A stretch of 64,000 nt of DNA, from assembly GCF_041154385.1 (NCBI RefSeq), contig NZ_AP028929.1, positions 868,001 through 932,000 of the forward strand, given 5' to 3'. Both the position numbers and the translations under genes were made by a program. The notes beneath the pieces are model-generated. The model did no database searches and had not been told where the DNA came from. It saw only the letters and a program-made list of their open reading frames with translations. Of this stretch, positions 36,188 to 45,994 are shown in pieces. Position 1 is the stretch's first letter; the number at the start of each line of letters is the position of its first letter. This DNA is from Streptococcus sp. SN-1. GTDB taxonomy: Bacteria > Bacillota > Bacilli > Lactobacillales > Streptococcaceae.

Positions 36188-38352
36188 TAACGAATCCTCT
36201 TTTCTAAGCGTTTCGCTAGTTTAGTCAAAAGTGTGATAATTACAAGATAGAAGATAGCAAGAATTGCATACATCTTGAAACTTTGGTAGTTACGGGCAAT
36301 GATAATCTTACCAGTTTGGAAGAGTTCAACCAAACCGATAGCAGATACGATAGTTGTATCTTTAAGAGCGATAACGAATTGGTTAACAAAGTTTGGCAAC
36401 ATTAATTTAGTTGCTTGTGGCAAGATAATCTTACGCATGGTTTTTCCATAAGAGATACCCAAGCTTCGGCTGGCTTCCATTTGGCCAACTGGAACGGCCT
36501 GAATACCACCACGAACGATTTCAGCGATATAAGCTGCTGCGTTGAGTGAGAGGGCAATAGTACCAGCTACGAAGTCGTTAATTGGACTTTGTTGGCCTGT
36601 GATGGACTCGATGAAGTTTGGAATACCCCAGAAGATGAAGGCTGCAAGAATCATCAATGGAATACCACGGATAACGTCAACGAAAATCTCAGAGATTACA
36701 CGAAGAGATTTGTATGGGCTAACACTAAACATACCGAAGATAATCCCGATAACAATAGCAATAGCAAATGAGATAAGAGCTAGAGCAAGAGTGATACCAA
36801 GACCACTAAGGAGTTGTTTGTAGTTGTTTTGGAGCAAGCCCCAGATAGTTGTCTCATCAACAGTGCTTGTTGAAGCAGATGAAGATTCGCTAGCTAGATA
36901 TTTATCAAGAATCTTTTGGAATTCCCCGTTTGCTTTAAGGTTTGCAAGTCCGTTGTTGAACATTTCAATCAATTCTGGATTTGCTCCTTTTTTAACGGCA
37001 AAGGCTGTTTCACCGATTGGAGTTCCAGCGATTGGAGTCTTCAATTTTTGACCTTGGCTGATAGAATATTTGAGAACAGGCTCATCATCCATAACGGCAT
37101 CGATGGCCCCAGTATTTAAACTGTCATACATTGACGAACCATCAGCGAAGGTTTTAATTTTGTAGCCGTATTTACTTTGATTTTCTGTTAGGAAGGTTTG
37201 AGAAGCAGTTCCGTTTTTAACACCAACTGTCTTCCCTTTCAAGTCTTCATAAGAAGCAATGGTGCTTGATTCTTTGACACCAAGGATAGTATTGGCTGTG
37301 TAGTATGATTCTGAGAAGTCAAAAGTTGCCTTACGAGCATCTGTGACAGACATACCAGCAATGATACCATCAGCTTGTCCAGCTTGAACAGCACTGATAG
37401 CGGCATCAAAACCAGGATTGGTGATTTCAATTTCGAAACCTTGGTCTTTAGCGATTGCCTTAATCAATTCCATATCAATACCAGTAAATTGGTTGCTTGA
37501 ATTTTGGAAAACAAAAGGTGCAAAAGAAGAATCGCTGGCAATAATGTATTTAGCTTTAACAGGAATGGCTTTTAATCCTGCTAGAGTAGATGTAGTTGGC
37601 ACTGCTGAAGATGATGAAGCAGTCCATTTCTTGATGATTTTATCAAGACTACCATCTTTTTTCATTTCAGCCAAGGCTTGGTTAAATTCAGTGACTAAGT
37701 GCTCGTATTTGCTACCTTTTTTAACACCGAAAGCAAAGCTACCTACAGCTTCACCATCCATTTCAATATGGAGGTCTTGCCCTTGGTTAATGGCATACTC
37801 GATAACAGGTTTGTCATCCATCATGGCATCGATGGCACCAGCACTCAAGCTGTTGTTCATCAAATCACTAGTGTCAAATGTTTTAATAGTAAAGCCGTAT
37901 TTATCTTTGATTGTTTCAAGAAAACGTTGAGCAGCAGTTCCGTTTTTTACACCAACGGTTTTGCCAGTTAATTGGTCATATTTACTAATCTTGTGTGCCT
38001 TTGTAGTTGCAATGACAACTTTTGTATCATAGTAAGTATCAGACATGGTGAAGACTTTTTCACGTTCTTTCGTCTTTGTCATCCCTGCCATGATAGCGTC
38101 AGCTTGACCAGCTTGAACTGCATTCACCGCTGCGTCAAATCCAGGATAGGACATCTGAATGTTCCATCCTTTAATCTCAGCGACTTTATTGATAATGTCA
38201 ACATCAATTCCTTTATAAGTTTGATCTGAATCTTTAAACTCAAAAGGTGCATAGGCGGTATCAGAAACAATCTTAATCGTCTCTGCTTTCGCAATACCTA
38301 ATGAGAAAATTGGGAATAAAATTAGCAAAAATGCTAGAAATTTTTTCTTCAT
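36187..38352 (-). CDS. Amino-acid ABC transporter: two substrate-binding domains fused to a permease
   Basis: The 721-residue protein has a signal peptide ([19 protein letters not shown]). Two SBP_bac_3 domains follow (about 25-250 and 268-490), each with the motif [11 protein letters not shown] or [25 protein letters not shown] and GVKNGTA. A Ser/Ala/Thr-rich linker leads to a His/Glu/Gln-type permease domain (about 505-720, five helices; EVVRGIP-like [11 protein letters not shown] and the ATPase-contact loop [22 protein letters not shown], residues near 620-645). This resembles GlnPQ-type importers of lactic acid bacteria, where tandem binding domains tethered to the permease widen substrate choice. 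GGAG precedes the ATG. The promoter is upstream and glnQ follows. Confidence 0.92.
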   Translation of the reverse strand: MKKKFLAFLLILFPIFSLGIAKAETIKIVSDTAYAPFEFKDSDQTYKGIDVDIINKVAEIKGWNIQMSYPGFDAAVNAVQAGQADAIMAGMTKTKEREKVFTMSDTYYDTKVVIATTKAHKISKYDQLTGKTVGVKNGTAAQRFLETIKDKYGFTIKTFDTSDLMNNSLSAGAIDAMMDDKPVIEYAINQGQDLHIEMDGEAVGSFAFGVKKGSKYEHLVTEFNQALAEMKKDGSLDKIIKKWTASSSSAVPTTSTLAGLKAIPVKAKYIIASDSSFAPFVFQNSSNQFTGIDMELIKAIAKDQGFEIEITNPGFDAAISAVQAGQADGIIAGMSVTDARKATFDFSESYYTANTILGVKESSTIASYEDLKGKTVGVKNGTASQTFLTENQSKYGYKIKTFADGSSMYDSLNTGAIDAVMDDEPVLKYSISQGQKLKTPIAGTPIGETAFAVKKGANPELIEMFNNGLANLKANGEFQKILDKYLASESSSASTSTVDETTIWGLLQNNYKQLLSGLGITLALALISFAIAIVIGIIFGMFSVSPYKSLRVISEIFVDVIRGIPLMILAAFIFWGIPNFIESITGQQSPINDFVAGTIALSLNAAAYIAEIVRGGIQAVPVGQMEASRSLGISYGKTMRKIILPQATKLMLPNFVNQFVIALKDTTIVSAIGLVELFQTGKIIIARNYQSFKMYAILAIFYLVIITLLTKLAKRLEKRIR

Positions 38353-38381
38353 TTTTAGTCTCCTTTTCCGAATATTTTCCC

Positions 38382-38410
38382 ATTATATCAGAAAAAGTAA
38401 AAAAAGGCAA
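38382..38410 (-). promoter_or_regulatory. Promoter of the amino-acid ABC transporter operon
   Basis: On the minus strand TTGCCT, 17 bp, TATAAT preceded by TGA. A weak CodY-like half site (TGTCAGAAAATA, about 38427-38438) is near but only about 10/15 to consensus. Confidence 0.75.
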
Positions 38411-38462
38411 ATTTTTATATTTCTGTGTCAGAAAATATAACATTGTTTTTTCCTTTTCTTTC

Positions 38463-38490
38463 TTGAATTGCTACTATAAAGTGCTATAAT
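38463..38490 (+). promoter_or_regulatory. Promoter of the CPBP protease gene
   Basis: TTGAAT (38463-38468), 16 bp, TATAAT (38485-38490) preceded by TGC. It is divergent from the transporter promoter about 50 bp away. Confidence 0.75.
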
Positions 38491-38524
38491 AATAGTATAT
38501 GATAGAAGAAAAGAGGACAGGGAT

Positions 38525-39478
38525 ATGAAGAACAAAAGAATATTTAAAGACTTCCAAGCTTCAAAAATGAGTTTAAACATTTACACAAGCCCCTTGTTAG
38601 CCTTTGCTTTTGTCTTCATAGGAGAGTTTGTGGCTTATACTCTGTATGGTATTAGTTTGTTAGCTCTCATCGGACTTGCTAGAAATTTTGGAGAGGCTGG
38701 TCAAAATCTTGCAAGCTACTTACAGACCTTGCAGCAGAGCTTGATGGATAAAACAAGTGACTTTCATTTAATTTTAGAATTGCTGTCTTTTGGTTTTATT
38801 CTCAACACTGTGTTCAGATGGACTAGAAAAGTAGAGAAAAGACCTATTCGAACTTTAGGATTTTATAGAGAGAATTGCCTCAGCAATCTTCTGAAAGGAT
38901 TTGGTCTAGGCCTGGCACTTTTTCTTCTGACCTTGCTAGGTTTGGTGGCCTTAGGGCAATATCGTTTGGAATCCATTCACTTGGATCCATATTCGCTTGT
39001 CTTTGTCATTTTTACCATTCCATTTTGGATTTTACAGGGGACAACAGAAGAAGTGGTTTCCCGTGCATGGCTCCTTCCTCAATTGGCTTCAAGAACCAAT
39101 TTAAAACTTGCTGTTCTTATATCTAGCCTATTCTTTACTTTGCTCCATGCTGGGAATTCTGGTCTAACACCTCTATCTCTAATGAATCTCTTCTTATTCG
39201 GAGTTGCTATGGCTCTTTATCTTCTCAAAACCGATACAGTTTGGGGTGTTGCAGGTATTCATGGGGCTTGGAATTTTGCTCAGGGTAATCTTTTTGGGAT
39301 TTTAGTTAGTGGTCAACCGTCAGGAACGTCTTTGATGACCTTTTTACCACAAGGCAATCAAGGCTGGTTATCAGGAGGATCTTTTGGGATTGAAGGTTCT
39401 ATCATGACAAGTTTAGTCTTGTTACTTTTGATTGTCTATCTCGCTTACCAATTAAAGAAAGAAAATGAAAGGATGTGA
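38525..39478 (+). CDS. CPBP-family intramembrane metalloprotease
   Basis: This 317-residue integral membrane protein has about eight hydrophobic segments. The CPBP (Abi, CaaX-like) motifs are clear: motif 1 TTEEVVSRAWLLPQL (EExxxR, near residue 180), motif 2 LLHAGNSG (near 215) and motif 3 GIHGAWNFAQGN near 250. These supply the glutamates, histidines and asparagine of the active site. CPBP proteins process prenylated or membrane peptides; in streptococci some give immunity to self-made bacteriocins, but no bacteriocin genes are nearby. GGACAGGG lies before the ATG. Single gene with its own promoter and terminator. Confidence 0.87.
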   Translation: MKNKRIFKDFQASKMSLNIYTSPLLAFAFVFIGEFVAYTLYGISLLALIGLARNFGEAGQNLASYLQTLQQSLMDKTSDFHLILELLSFGFILNTVFRWTRKVEKRPIRTLGFYRENCLSNLLKGFGLGLALFLLTLLGLVALGQYRLESIHLDPYSLVFVIFTIPFWILQGTTEEVVSRAWLLPQLASRTNLKLAVLISSLFFTLLHAGNSGLTPLSLMNLFLFGVAMALYLLKTDTVWGVAGIHGAWNFAQGNLFGILVSGQPSGTSLMTFLPQGNQGWLSGGSFGIEGSIMTSLVLLLLIVYLAYQLKKENERM

Positions 39479-39496
39479 CTTCGGTCCGTCCTTTTC
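39466..39496 (+). terminator. Terminator with UUCG tetraloop, overlapping the CPBP stop codon
   Basis: AAAGGA-TGTGAC-TTCG-GTC-CG-TCCTTTT folds into a stable stem capped by TTCG. The stop codon (39476-39478) is inside the stem. Confidence 0.75.
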
Positions 39497-39517
39497 TTCG
39501 TGAAAATGCTACAAGTA

Positions 39518-39526
39518 TGCTAAAAT
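39518..39526 (+). promoter_or_regulatory. Extended -10 promoter of uvrB
   Basis: TGCTAAAAT, 28 bp before the ATG; no clear -35. Confidence 0.5.
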
Positions 39527-39554
39527 AGGAATAGCACATGGAGAGAGGATTCTT

Positions 39555-41543
39555 ATGATTAACCGCATTACAGACAATCAATTTAAACTAGTATCAAAAT
39601 ATCAACCATCAGGAGATCAACCCCAAGCTATCGAGCAGTTGGTTGATAATATCGAGGGGGGAGAAAAAGCTCAGATTCTGATGGGGGCGACCGGAACAGG
39701 GAAGACCTATACCATGAGTCAGGTCATTTACAAAGTCAATAAACCAACTCTGGTCATCGCCCACAATAAAACTCTAGCAGGCCAGCTATATGGAGAGTTC
39801 AAGGAATTTTTCCCTGAAAATGCAGTTGAGTACTTTGTGTCTTACTATGATTATTACCAACCTGAGGCCTATGTCCCTTCTAGCGATACCTATATTGAAA
39901 AGGATAGCTCTGTTAATGATGAGATTGACAAGCTTCGCCACTCAGCTACCTCAGCCCTTTTGGAGCGTAATGATGTTATCGTCGTAGCTTCCGTTTCTTG
40001 TATCTATGGTCTGGGTTCGCCCAAGGAATACGCTGATAGCGTCGTTAGTCTGCGTCCAGGTCTTGAAATTTCTCGTGATAAACTCTTAAATGACTTGGTT
40101 GATATTCAGTTTGAGCGAAATGATATTGATTTCCAACGGGGAAGATTTCGTGTGCGTGGGGATGTAGTGGAGATTTTCCCTGCTTCCCGTGATGAACATG
40201 CCTTTCGAGTGGAGTTTTTCGGAGACGAGATTGACCGTATCCGTGAGGTTGAGGCTCTGACAGGCCAGGTATTGGGAGAAGTGGATCATTTGGCGATTTT
40301 CCCAGCTACTCACTTTGTGACCAATGACGACCATATGGAAGTGGCTATTGCCAAGATTCAGGCAGAGTTGGAGGAGCAGTTAGCTGTCTTTGAGAAGGAA
40401 GGCAAATTACTTGAAGCTCAGCGTTTGAAGCAGCGGACAGAGTACGATATCGAAATGCTGCGCGAGATGGGCTATACAAATGGGGTTGAAAACTATTCAC
40501 GCCATATGGATGGCCGTAGCGAAGGTGAGCCACCTTATACGCTTCTCGACTTCTTTCCAGATGATTTCTTGATTATGATTGACGAGAGTCATATGACTAT
40601 GGGACAAATCAAAGGTATGTACAATGGTGACCGTTCGCGTAAGGAAATGCTGGTTAATTATGGTTTCCGTTTGCCATCAGCTTTGGACAATCGTCCTCTC
40701 CGTCGGGAGGAGTTTGAGAGTCACGTTCATCAGATTGTTTACGTTTCAGCGACACCTGGTGACTATGAAAATGAACAGACCGAGACAGTGATTGAGCAAA
40801 TCATTCGTCCAACAGGACTCTTGGATCCAGAGGTAGAAGTCCGTCCGACTATGGGACAGATTGATGACCTTTTGGGTGAAATCAATGCCCGTGTTGAAAA
40901 GAATGAACGAACCTTTATCACCACTTTGACTAAGAAAATGGCAGAGGACTTGACCGACTACTTCAAGGAAATGGGTATCAAGGTCAAGTACATGCACTCG
41001 GATATCAAGACCTTGGAACGGACGGAGATTATCCGTGATCTGCGCTTGGGTGTCTTTGATGTCTTGGTCGGAATTAACCTGCTCCGTGAAGGGATTGACG
41101 TACCTGAAGTGAGTCTCGTAGCCATTCTAGATGCTGACAAGGAAGGCTTCCTCCGTAACGAACGTGGCTTAATCCAAACTATTGGACGTGCTGCCCGTAA
41201 CAGCGAAGGACATGTCATCATGTATGCGGACACGATGACTCAGTCTATGCAACGTGCCATTGATGAAACTGCCCGCCGTCGGAAAATCCAGATGGCTTAT
41301 AATGAAGAGCATGGTATCGTACCTCAAACCATCAAGAAAGAAATCCGTGATCTTATTGCCGTTACCAAGGCAGTTGCTAAGGAAGAGGACAAGGAAGTCG
41401 ATATTAATAGCCTTAATAAACAAGAACGCAAAGACCTCGTCAAGAAACTAGAAAAACAAATGCAAGAAGCTGTCGAAGTGCTTGACTTTGAACTCGCAGC
41501 TCAGATTCGTGATATGATGCTGGAAGTCAAGGCGTTGGATTAG
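39555..41543 (+). CDS. uvrB: Excinuclease ABC subunit B
   Basis: UvrB is the damage-verifying helicase-like core of nucleotide-excision repair; it receives DNA from UvrA and recruits UvrC. It has 662 residues. Walker [11 protein letters not shown] lies near residue 40 and the beta-hairpin [21 protein letters not shown], cited as 95-115, clamps the strand. Helicase motifs include IDESHM near 340, [11 protein letters not shown] and ATP-contact QTIGRAARN near 545. The C-terminal UVR motif ([20 protein letters not shown]) that binds UvrC is present. The ribosome-binding site is GAGAGGA. The mutT-type gene follows after 22 bases, so they are probably co-transcribed. Confidence 0.97.
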   Translation: MINRITDNQFKLVSKYQPSGDQPQAIEQLVDNIEGGEKAQILMGATGTGKTYTMSQVIYKVNKPTLVIAHNKTLAGQLYGEFKEFFPENAVEYFVSYYDYYQPEAYVPSSDTYIEKDSSVNDEIDKLRHSATSALLERNDVIVVASVSCIYGLGSPKEYADSVVSLRPGLEISRDKLLNDLVDIQFERNDIDFQRGRFRVRGDVVEIFPASRDEHAFRVEFFGDEIDRIREVEALTGQVLGEVDHLAIFPATHFVTNDDHMEVAIAKIQAELEEQLAVFEKEGKLLEAQRLKQRTEYDIEMLREMGYTNGVENYSRHMDGRSEGEPPYTLLDFFPDDFLIMIDESHMTMGQIKGMYNGDRSRKEMLVNYGFRLPSALDNRPLRREEFESHVHQIVYVSATPGDYENEQTETVIEQIIRPTGLLDPEVEVRPTMGQIDDLLGEINARVEKNERTFITTLTKKMAEDLTDYFKEMGIKVKYMHSDIKTLERTEIIRDLRLGVFDVLVGINLLREGIDVPEVSLVAILDADKEGFLRNERGLIQTIGRAARNSEGHVIMYADTMTQSMQRAIDETARRRKIQMAYNEEHGIVPQTIKKEIRDLIAVTKAVAKEEDKEVDINSLNKQERKDLVKKLEKQMQEAVEVLDFELAAQIRDMMLEVKALD

Positions 41544-41565
41544 AATAGTATCTAAAGGAGAAAAT

Positions 41566-42033
41566 ATGTCCCGTTCCCAATTAACAATTTTAACAAACAT
41601 TTGTCTGATTGAAGACCCCGAAACTCAGCGCGTGGTTATGCAGTATCGCTCTCCTGAAACAAATCGCTGGTCTGGTTATGCCTTTCCTGGAGGTCATGTT
41701 GAAAATGGTGAGGCTTTTGCGGAGTCTGTCATTCGTGAAATCTACGAAGAAACAGGATTGACTATCCAAAATCCTCAACTTGTCGGCATTAAAAATTGGC
41801 CACTAGATACAGGTGGGCGCTATATTGTCATTTGTTATAAGGCGACTGAGTTCTCTGGTAGCCTTCGCTCTTCAGATGAAGGAGAAGTTTCTTGGGTGCA
41901 AAAAGACCAGATTCCAAACTTGGATCTGGCCTATGATATGTTACCCTTGATGGAGATGATGGAAGCTCCTGACAAATCAGAGTTTTTCTACCCTCGCCGT
42001 ACAGAAGATGATTGGGAGAAGAAAATCTTCTAG
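41566..42033 (+). CDS. mutX: Nudix hydrolase, MutT/MutX type (8-oxo-dGTP diphosphatase)
   Basis: This 155-residue Nudix enzyme probably removes oxidised 8-oxo-dGTP from the nucleotide pool. The Nudix box is complete: G-HVENGE-AFAESVI-REIYEETGLTI (residues about 43-66). It closely resembles the pneumococcal protein annotated MutX as I recall it. AAAGGAG lies 8 bases before the ATG. The last 45 codons and the following DNA are repeated 6.2 kb downstream, beyond the ribose operon. It is convergent with a 3' fragment of niaR. Confidence 0.9.
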   Translation: MSRSQLTILTNICLIEDPETQRVVMQYRSPETNRWSGYAFPGGHVENGEAFAESVIREIYEETGLTIQNPQLVGIKNWPLDTGGRYIVICYKATEFSGSLRSSDEGEVSWVQKDQIPNLDLAYDMLPLMEMMEAPDKSEFFYPRRTEDDWEKKIF

Positions 42034-42098
42034 TCTTTTACTAAATAACCTAGCTGATCCAAGGCCTCCTCAATATAGTGGAGGTCTTGTTGTGTTTC
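41899..42098. repeat. 200-bp direct repeat, left copy (mutX 3' end plus niaR 3' fragment)
   Basis: The sequence from CAAAAAGACCAG to TTGTGTTTC recurs in the same orientation at 48093-48292, with about 14 differences in 200 bases (about 93 percent identity, counted by eye). Its first 135 bases are the end of mutX. The remainder is the end of niaR (minus strand, codons for LGYLVKD-stop), here cut off after about 65 bases. The two copies bracket the ribose operon exactly. Confidence 0.92.
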
Positions 42099-42172
42099 GT
42101 ATCTAATAGTAATAGGATATTAGTAAAAACATGTGTACTCTGAAATAAATTTAAAATATTTCTAAAAAAGTA

Positions 42173-42201
42173 TTGACAAAATAAAAGAAAACGCTTACTA
42201 T
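42173..42201 (+). promoter_or_regulatory. Promoter of the ribose operon with a cre-like site
   Basis: TTGACA (42173-42178), 17 bp, TACTAT (42196-42201). The spacer and -10 include AGAAAACGCTTAC (42186-42198), close to the CcpA cre consensus, so glucose repression is likely. Confidence 0.78.
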
Positions 42202-42209
42202 ATAAATAA

Positions 42210-42224
42210 GGGAACGGTTCCACA
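42210..42224 (+). promoter_or_regulatory. Putative RbsR operator
   Basis: GGGAACGGTTCCACA contains the palindrome GGAAC-G-GTTCC, typical of LacI-family operators, immediately downstream of the -10 and upstream of rbsR. A 14/15 copy occurs inside rbsK (43477-43491). Confidence 0.7.
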
Positions 42225-42242
42225 ACGTAAGAAGGAGGAGTG

Positions 42243-43217
42243 ATGACTACAATAAAACAGGTTGCTGAAGAAGCTGGAGTATCAAAATCAACAGTTTCAA
42301 GATATATTTCGAAAAAAGGCTATGTCGGAGATGATGCTAGAGAAAAGATAAAAAATGCTATCAAGAAATTAAATTACACGCCGAATGTATTAGCACAATC
42401 TTTGAAAACTAAAAAAAATCAAATGGTAGGACTCTTATTGCCAGATATTTCTAATCCCTTCTTCCCAAGATTGGTTCGAGGAGCTGAATCATATTTGAAA
42501 GATAAAGGTTATAGGATTATGGTTGGTACTATTTCAGATCATGATTCGTTAGAAGAATATATAAACCTTTTGTTAAAAACAAATGCAGCTGGTATTATAA
42601 CGACACTTGACTTTACAAAGGAATTTCCAAATCTGACGTTACCTGTCGTTGTGGTTGACCGGATTAGTAAAGATACAGGTTACGGTGTCTTTTCTGATAA
42701 TCAGTTGGGTGGACGTTTGGCTGCTAAAGCAATTTGGAATGCTGGCGCTAAGCAAGTTATGATTATTAAAGTTTTAGATGATAAAGCTGAGAACATTGCG
42801 GAACGATTTGAAGCAAGTTTAAACTATTTGAGGAATAAATCTTTAGAGATTCGTATTGAAGAAAGTGAAACATTTGAGTTTGAAAAAATTCAAACAGAAG
42901 CTAAAGAGAATCTAAAAAGAAATCCAAATATTGATAGTATTATAGCGCCTTCTGATATTCATGCGATAGCTTATATTCATGAAATTTTAGCAATTGGTAA
43001 AAAAATCCCAGATGATATTCAAATCATTGGTTATGATGATATTGTACTTAGTCAATTTATTTATCCTTCTTTATCAACTATTCACCAATCATCATATAAA
43101 ATGGGAGAACAGGCTGCAAAGCTAATCTATAATATGGCAAATAAGTTCTCTATAGATGAAGCTAAAATTAAACTACCTGTTAGATACGTAGAAAGAAATA
43201 CATTAAGGAGAAAGTAA
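42243..43217 (+). CDS. rbsR: LacI-family ribose operon repressor
   Basis: RbsR represses the operon and is released by ribose or a derivative. The protein has 324 residues: an N-terminal LacI helix-turn-helix (TIKQVAEEAGVSKSTVSRYIS, residues about 3-23) with hinge NYTPNVLAQSL, then a periplasmic-binding-like sensor domain (VGLLLPDISNPFFPRLVRGA; IIGYDDIVLSQFIYPSLSTI). The ATG at 42243 is chosen over a GTG at 42240 because AAGGAGG ends 4 bases before it. It is the first gene of its own operon and therefore autoregulated. Its stop overlaps the rbsK start by one base. AT-richness is higher than in mutX and niaR. Confidence 0.92.
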   Translation: MTTIKQVAEEAGVSKSTVSRYISKKGYVGDDAREKIKNAIKKLNYTPNVLAQSLKTKKNQMVGLLLPDISNPFFPRLVRGAESYLKDKGYRIMVGTISDHDSLEEYINLLLKTNAAGIITTLDFTKEFPNLTLPVVVVDRISKDTGYGVFSDNQLGGRLAAKAIWNAGAKQVMIIKVLDDKAENIAERFEASLNYLRNKSLEIRIEESETFEFEKIQTEAKENLKRNPNIDSIIAPSDIHAIAYIHEILAIGKKIPDDIQIIGYDDIVLSQFIYPSLSTIHQSSYKMGEQAAKLIYNMANKFSIDEAKIKLPVRYVERNTLRRK

Positions 43218-44128
43218 TGAGTAAAATTGTTGTTGTTGGAAGTATTTCAATGGACTTAGTTATGAGAACAAAAAGGATTCCAGAAGGAGGTGAAACGATT
43301 TTTGGGGATTCATTTAATATAGTTCCGGGTGGAAAAGGTGCAAATCAAGCTGTAGCTATTGGTAGATTATCCAGTGTAGAAGATAATATTTACATATTTG
43401 GAAACGTCGGAGAAGATATTTTTTCAGCAGATTTACTAAGTAATCTGCAAAATAATAATATTTCTACAGAACATGTGGGAACGGTACCACAATCTACAGG
43501 AGTTGCACAAATTACTTTATATGGAGGTGATAATAGAATTATTTATTATCCCGGAGCGAATAATTTAGTTAAAACAAATGATTGGAAAAATGAGTGGGAA
43601 TTGATTAGTGAAGCAAGTATTGTTGTATTACAGAATGAAATACCACATGAAGCCAACCTATCTATAGCTAAATTTTGTCAAGAAAATAAAGTTAAGGTAC
43701 TTTACAATCCTGCACCAGCTAGAGAAACAGATATAGAGATGATTCCTTTTTGTGATTTTATTACTCCTAATGAGCATGAATGTTCAGAGCTTTTTCCAGA
43801 TAAGAAATTAGAAGAAATTATTAAAATTTATCCTAATAAAATGATTGTGACATTAGGAGTTGAAGGTTCTATTTATTATGATGGGGCAGCAGTTCAGAAG
43901 ATTCCTGCTATAAAAGCAGAAGTAGTTGATACTACAGGAGCAGGAGATACGTTTAATGGTGCTTTTGCTTATGCTGTCTCAAAAGGAAAAGAGATGAATG
44001 TTGCATTGTCCTTTGCAACGATTGCTTCACATCTTTCTGTTCAAAGATTTGGAGCGCAAGGTGGCATGCCGAGTTTGAAAGAAATAAAGGAGCATCCAGG
44101 ATATGAAGAAATATGGGATTTTAAATAG
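43217..44128 (+). CDS. rbsK: Ribokinase
   Basis: RbsK phosphorylates ribose to ribose-5-phosphate. It has 303 residues of the PfkB family: an N-terminal substrate signature (VVGSISMDLVMRTKRIPEGGET), the glycine-rich PGGKGANQAVAIGRL near residue 37, and the C-terminal catalytic motif VDTTGAGDTFNGAFAYAVS near 237 with the active-site Asp. AAGGAG lies 8 bases before the ATG. A near copy of the putative RbsR operator lies in its coding region (43475-43491). The 3' end overlaps rbsD by 26 bases. Confidence 0.94.
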   Translation: MSKIVVVGSISMDLVMRTKRIPEGGETIFGDSFNIVPGGKGANQAVAIGRLSSVEDNIYIFGNVGEDIFSADLLSNLQNNNISTEHVGTVPQSTGVAQITLYGGDNRIIYYPGANNLVKTNDWKNEWELISEASIVVLQNEIPHEANLSIAKFCQENKVKVLYNPAPARETDIEMIPFCDFITPNEHECSELFPDKKLEEIIKIYPNKMIVTLGVEGSIYYDGAAVQKIPAIKAEVVDTTGAGDTFNGAFAYAVSKGKEMNVALSFATIASHLSVQRFGAQGGMPSLKEIKEHPGYEEIWDFK

Positions 44129-44501
44129 TAATATAGCAAAACTAGCTGATGATTTAGGTCATATGGATTTGGTTTGTATTGGAGATTTAGGATTGCCAGT
44201 TCCAAAAGGTATTGATAAAATTGATTTAGCATTAAGAAAAGGTAGTCCAAGTTTTTTAGAAGTTTTAAAAGAATATTCAGATCATGTACTTATTGAAAAA
44301 ATTTTCTTAGCAGAAGAAATTAAGGAAAAAAACAAAGAACAGTGGCAAGCAGTTCTAGATCTTTTAGGATCGAATATAATTATTGAATATATTAGTCATG
44401 AAGAATTGAAAGCTATGAATACTACAGTTAAGGCAGTTATTCGCACTGGGGAAGATACACCATATTCGAATATAATCTTGCAATCAGGAGTTATTATTTA
44501 G
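44103..44501 (+). CDS. rbsD: D-ribose pyranase
   Basis: RbsD interconverts the pyranose and furanose forms of ribose so that ribokinase can use it. The 132-residue protein has the family's N-terminal NSNIAKLADDLGHMDLVCIGDLGLPVP (positions 8-34; catalytic His near 20) and the C-terminal AVIRTGEDTPYSNIILQSGV. The ATG at 44103 follows AAGGAG by 9 bases inside the end of rbsK, so the genes are translationally coupled. Confidence 0.93.
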   Translation: MKKYGILNSNIAKLADDLGHMDLVCIGDLGLPVPKGIDKIDLALRKGSPSFLEVLKEYSDHVLIEKIFLAEEIKEKNKEQWQAVLDLLGSNIIIEYISHEELKAMNTTVKAVIRTGEDTPYSNIILQSGVII

Positions 44502-44514
44502 AAGGGAGTTGCCT

Positions 44515-45993
44515 ATGAAAATTGAAATGAAGAACATTTCAAAATCTTTTGGGAATAATCGTGTTTTAGAAAGTATTGATTTGGTTCTTAATTCAGGAGA
44601 AGTTCATGCTTTAATGGGAGAGAATGGTGCAGGCAAATCAACCTTAATGAATATTTTAACTGGACTTTTTCCAGCTACTTCAGGAACTATTTTTATTGAT
44701 GGAAAAGAAAAAACATTTTCTAATCCTCAAGAGGCAGAACGGTTTGGACTGAGTTTTATTCATCAAGAAATGAATACTTGGCCAGATATGACTGTACTTG
44801 ATAATCTTTTTTTAGGAAGAGAAATTAAAAATTCGATTGGGTTTCTAGATAAAGCTAGTATGGAAAGGAAAGCTAAAGAAGCATTTAAACGTCTTAATAT
44901 CTCTATTCCTCTCGATGCAATCATTGGTCAATTATCAGTCGGACAACAACAAATGATAGAAATAGCAAAATGTTTATTATCAGAAGTTTCCTTGTTAATT
45001 ATGGATGAACCCACAGCAGCTTTAACTGATCGTGAAACTGAAACACTTTTTAAAGTGATAGAAGGATTAAAATCTGATGGTGTAGGTATTGTGTATATTT
45101 CACATCGGATGGAAGAAATCTTTAAGATTACAGATCTTATAACTGTTATGAGGGATGGGTTTGTAATTGATACCAAGAGAACGAAGTTAACTAATGCAGA
45201 TGAATTAGTTCAGAAGATGGTAGGCCGTGAATTAGAAGATTATTATCCAGAAAAAAAGGCTGAGATTGGGAATATTGTTTTTCAAGCTAAGAATCTTTCT
45301 GGTGATGCTTTTACGGATATTTCTTTCTATGTACGTCAAGGGGAAATTCTTGGTTTTTCTGGTTTGATGGGTGCTGGTCGTACTGAAATAATGCGAGCAA
45401 TTTTTGGAATTGATTCTTTAAAATCTGGTCAAATTATAATAAACGGAGAACAACTGATAATTAAAAATCCTTTTGAAGCAATTAAGCATGGAATTGGTTT
45501 CTTAACAGAAGATCGTAAAGATGAGGGATTGATTTTAGATTTTTCTATTAAAGATAATATGACTTTACCTAGTACTCGTGATTTTGTTAAAAATGGCATT
45601 TTCGATAATAAAACAAGTGGTATATTTGTACAACGTTTAATTGATAGGCTACGAATTAAATCAGGTTATCCAGATAAGGAAGTTGGGACACTTTCTGGTG
45701 GTAATCAACAGAAAGTAGTTTTAGCAAAATGGATAGGTATTGCTCCAAAAGTACTGATTCTAGATGAGCCAACTCGTGGGGTAGATGTTGGTGCTAAGCG
45801 TGAAATTTACCAATTAATGAATGAATTGGCTGAACGAGGTGTGCCGATTATTATGGTATCTTCAGATTTACCAGAAGTGATCGGAGTCAGTGATCGCATT
45901 ATGGTCATGCATGAAGGAAGAATTAGTGGAGAATTAACACGTCAAGAAGCTACACAAGAAAAAGTTATGCAACTAGCCACAGGAGGACAATAG
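44515..45993 (+). CDS. rbsA: Ribose ABC transporter ATPase (two ABC domains)
   Basis: RbsA energises ribose import with RbsC and RbsB. It has 492 residues with two ABC modules. The first has a full Walker A GENGAGKST near residue 37, signature LSVGQQQMIEIAK and Walker B LLIMDEPTAALT. The second has a degenerate Walker A (GLMGAGRTEIMR), signature LSGGNQQKVVLAKW and Walker B LILDEPTRGVDVG. This asymmetry is normal for sugar importers of the CUT2 class. The ATG at 44515 follows GGGAG by 6 bases. Confidence 0.95.
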   Translation: MKIEMKNISKSFGNNRVLESIDLVLNSGEVHALMGENGAGKSTLMNILTGLFPATSGTIFIDGKEKTFSNPQEAERFGLSFIHQEMNTWPDMTVLDNLFLGREIKNSIGFLDKASMERKAKEAFKRLNISIPLDAIIGQLSVGQQQMIEIAKCLLSEVSLLIMDEPTAALTDRETETLFKVIEGLKSDGVGIVYISHRMEEIFKITDLITVMRDGFVIDTKRTKLTNADELVQKMVGRELEDYYPEKKAEIGNIVFQAKNLSGDAFTDISFYVRQGEILGFSGLMGAGRTEIMRAIFGIDSLKSGQIIINGEQLIIKNPFEAIKHGIGFLTEDRKDEGLILDFSIKDNMTLPSTRDFVKNGIFDNKTSGIFVQRLIDRLRIKSGYPDKEVGTLSGGNQQKVVLAKWIGIAPKVLILDEPTRGVDVGAKREIYQLMNELAERGVPIIMVSSDLPEVIGVSDRIMVMHEGRISGELTRQEATQEKVMQLATGGQ

Positions 45994-45994
45994 T

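Noticed and set aside
44103..44128. rbsK-rbsD overlap as a frameshift
   Set aside because: Both proteins are full length with complete family motifs; the overlap is normal translational coupling.
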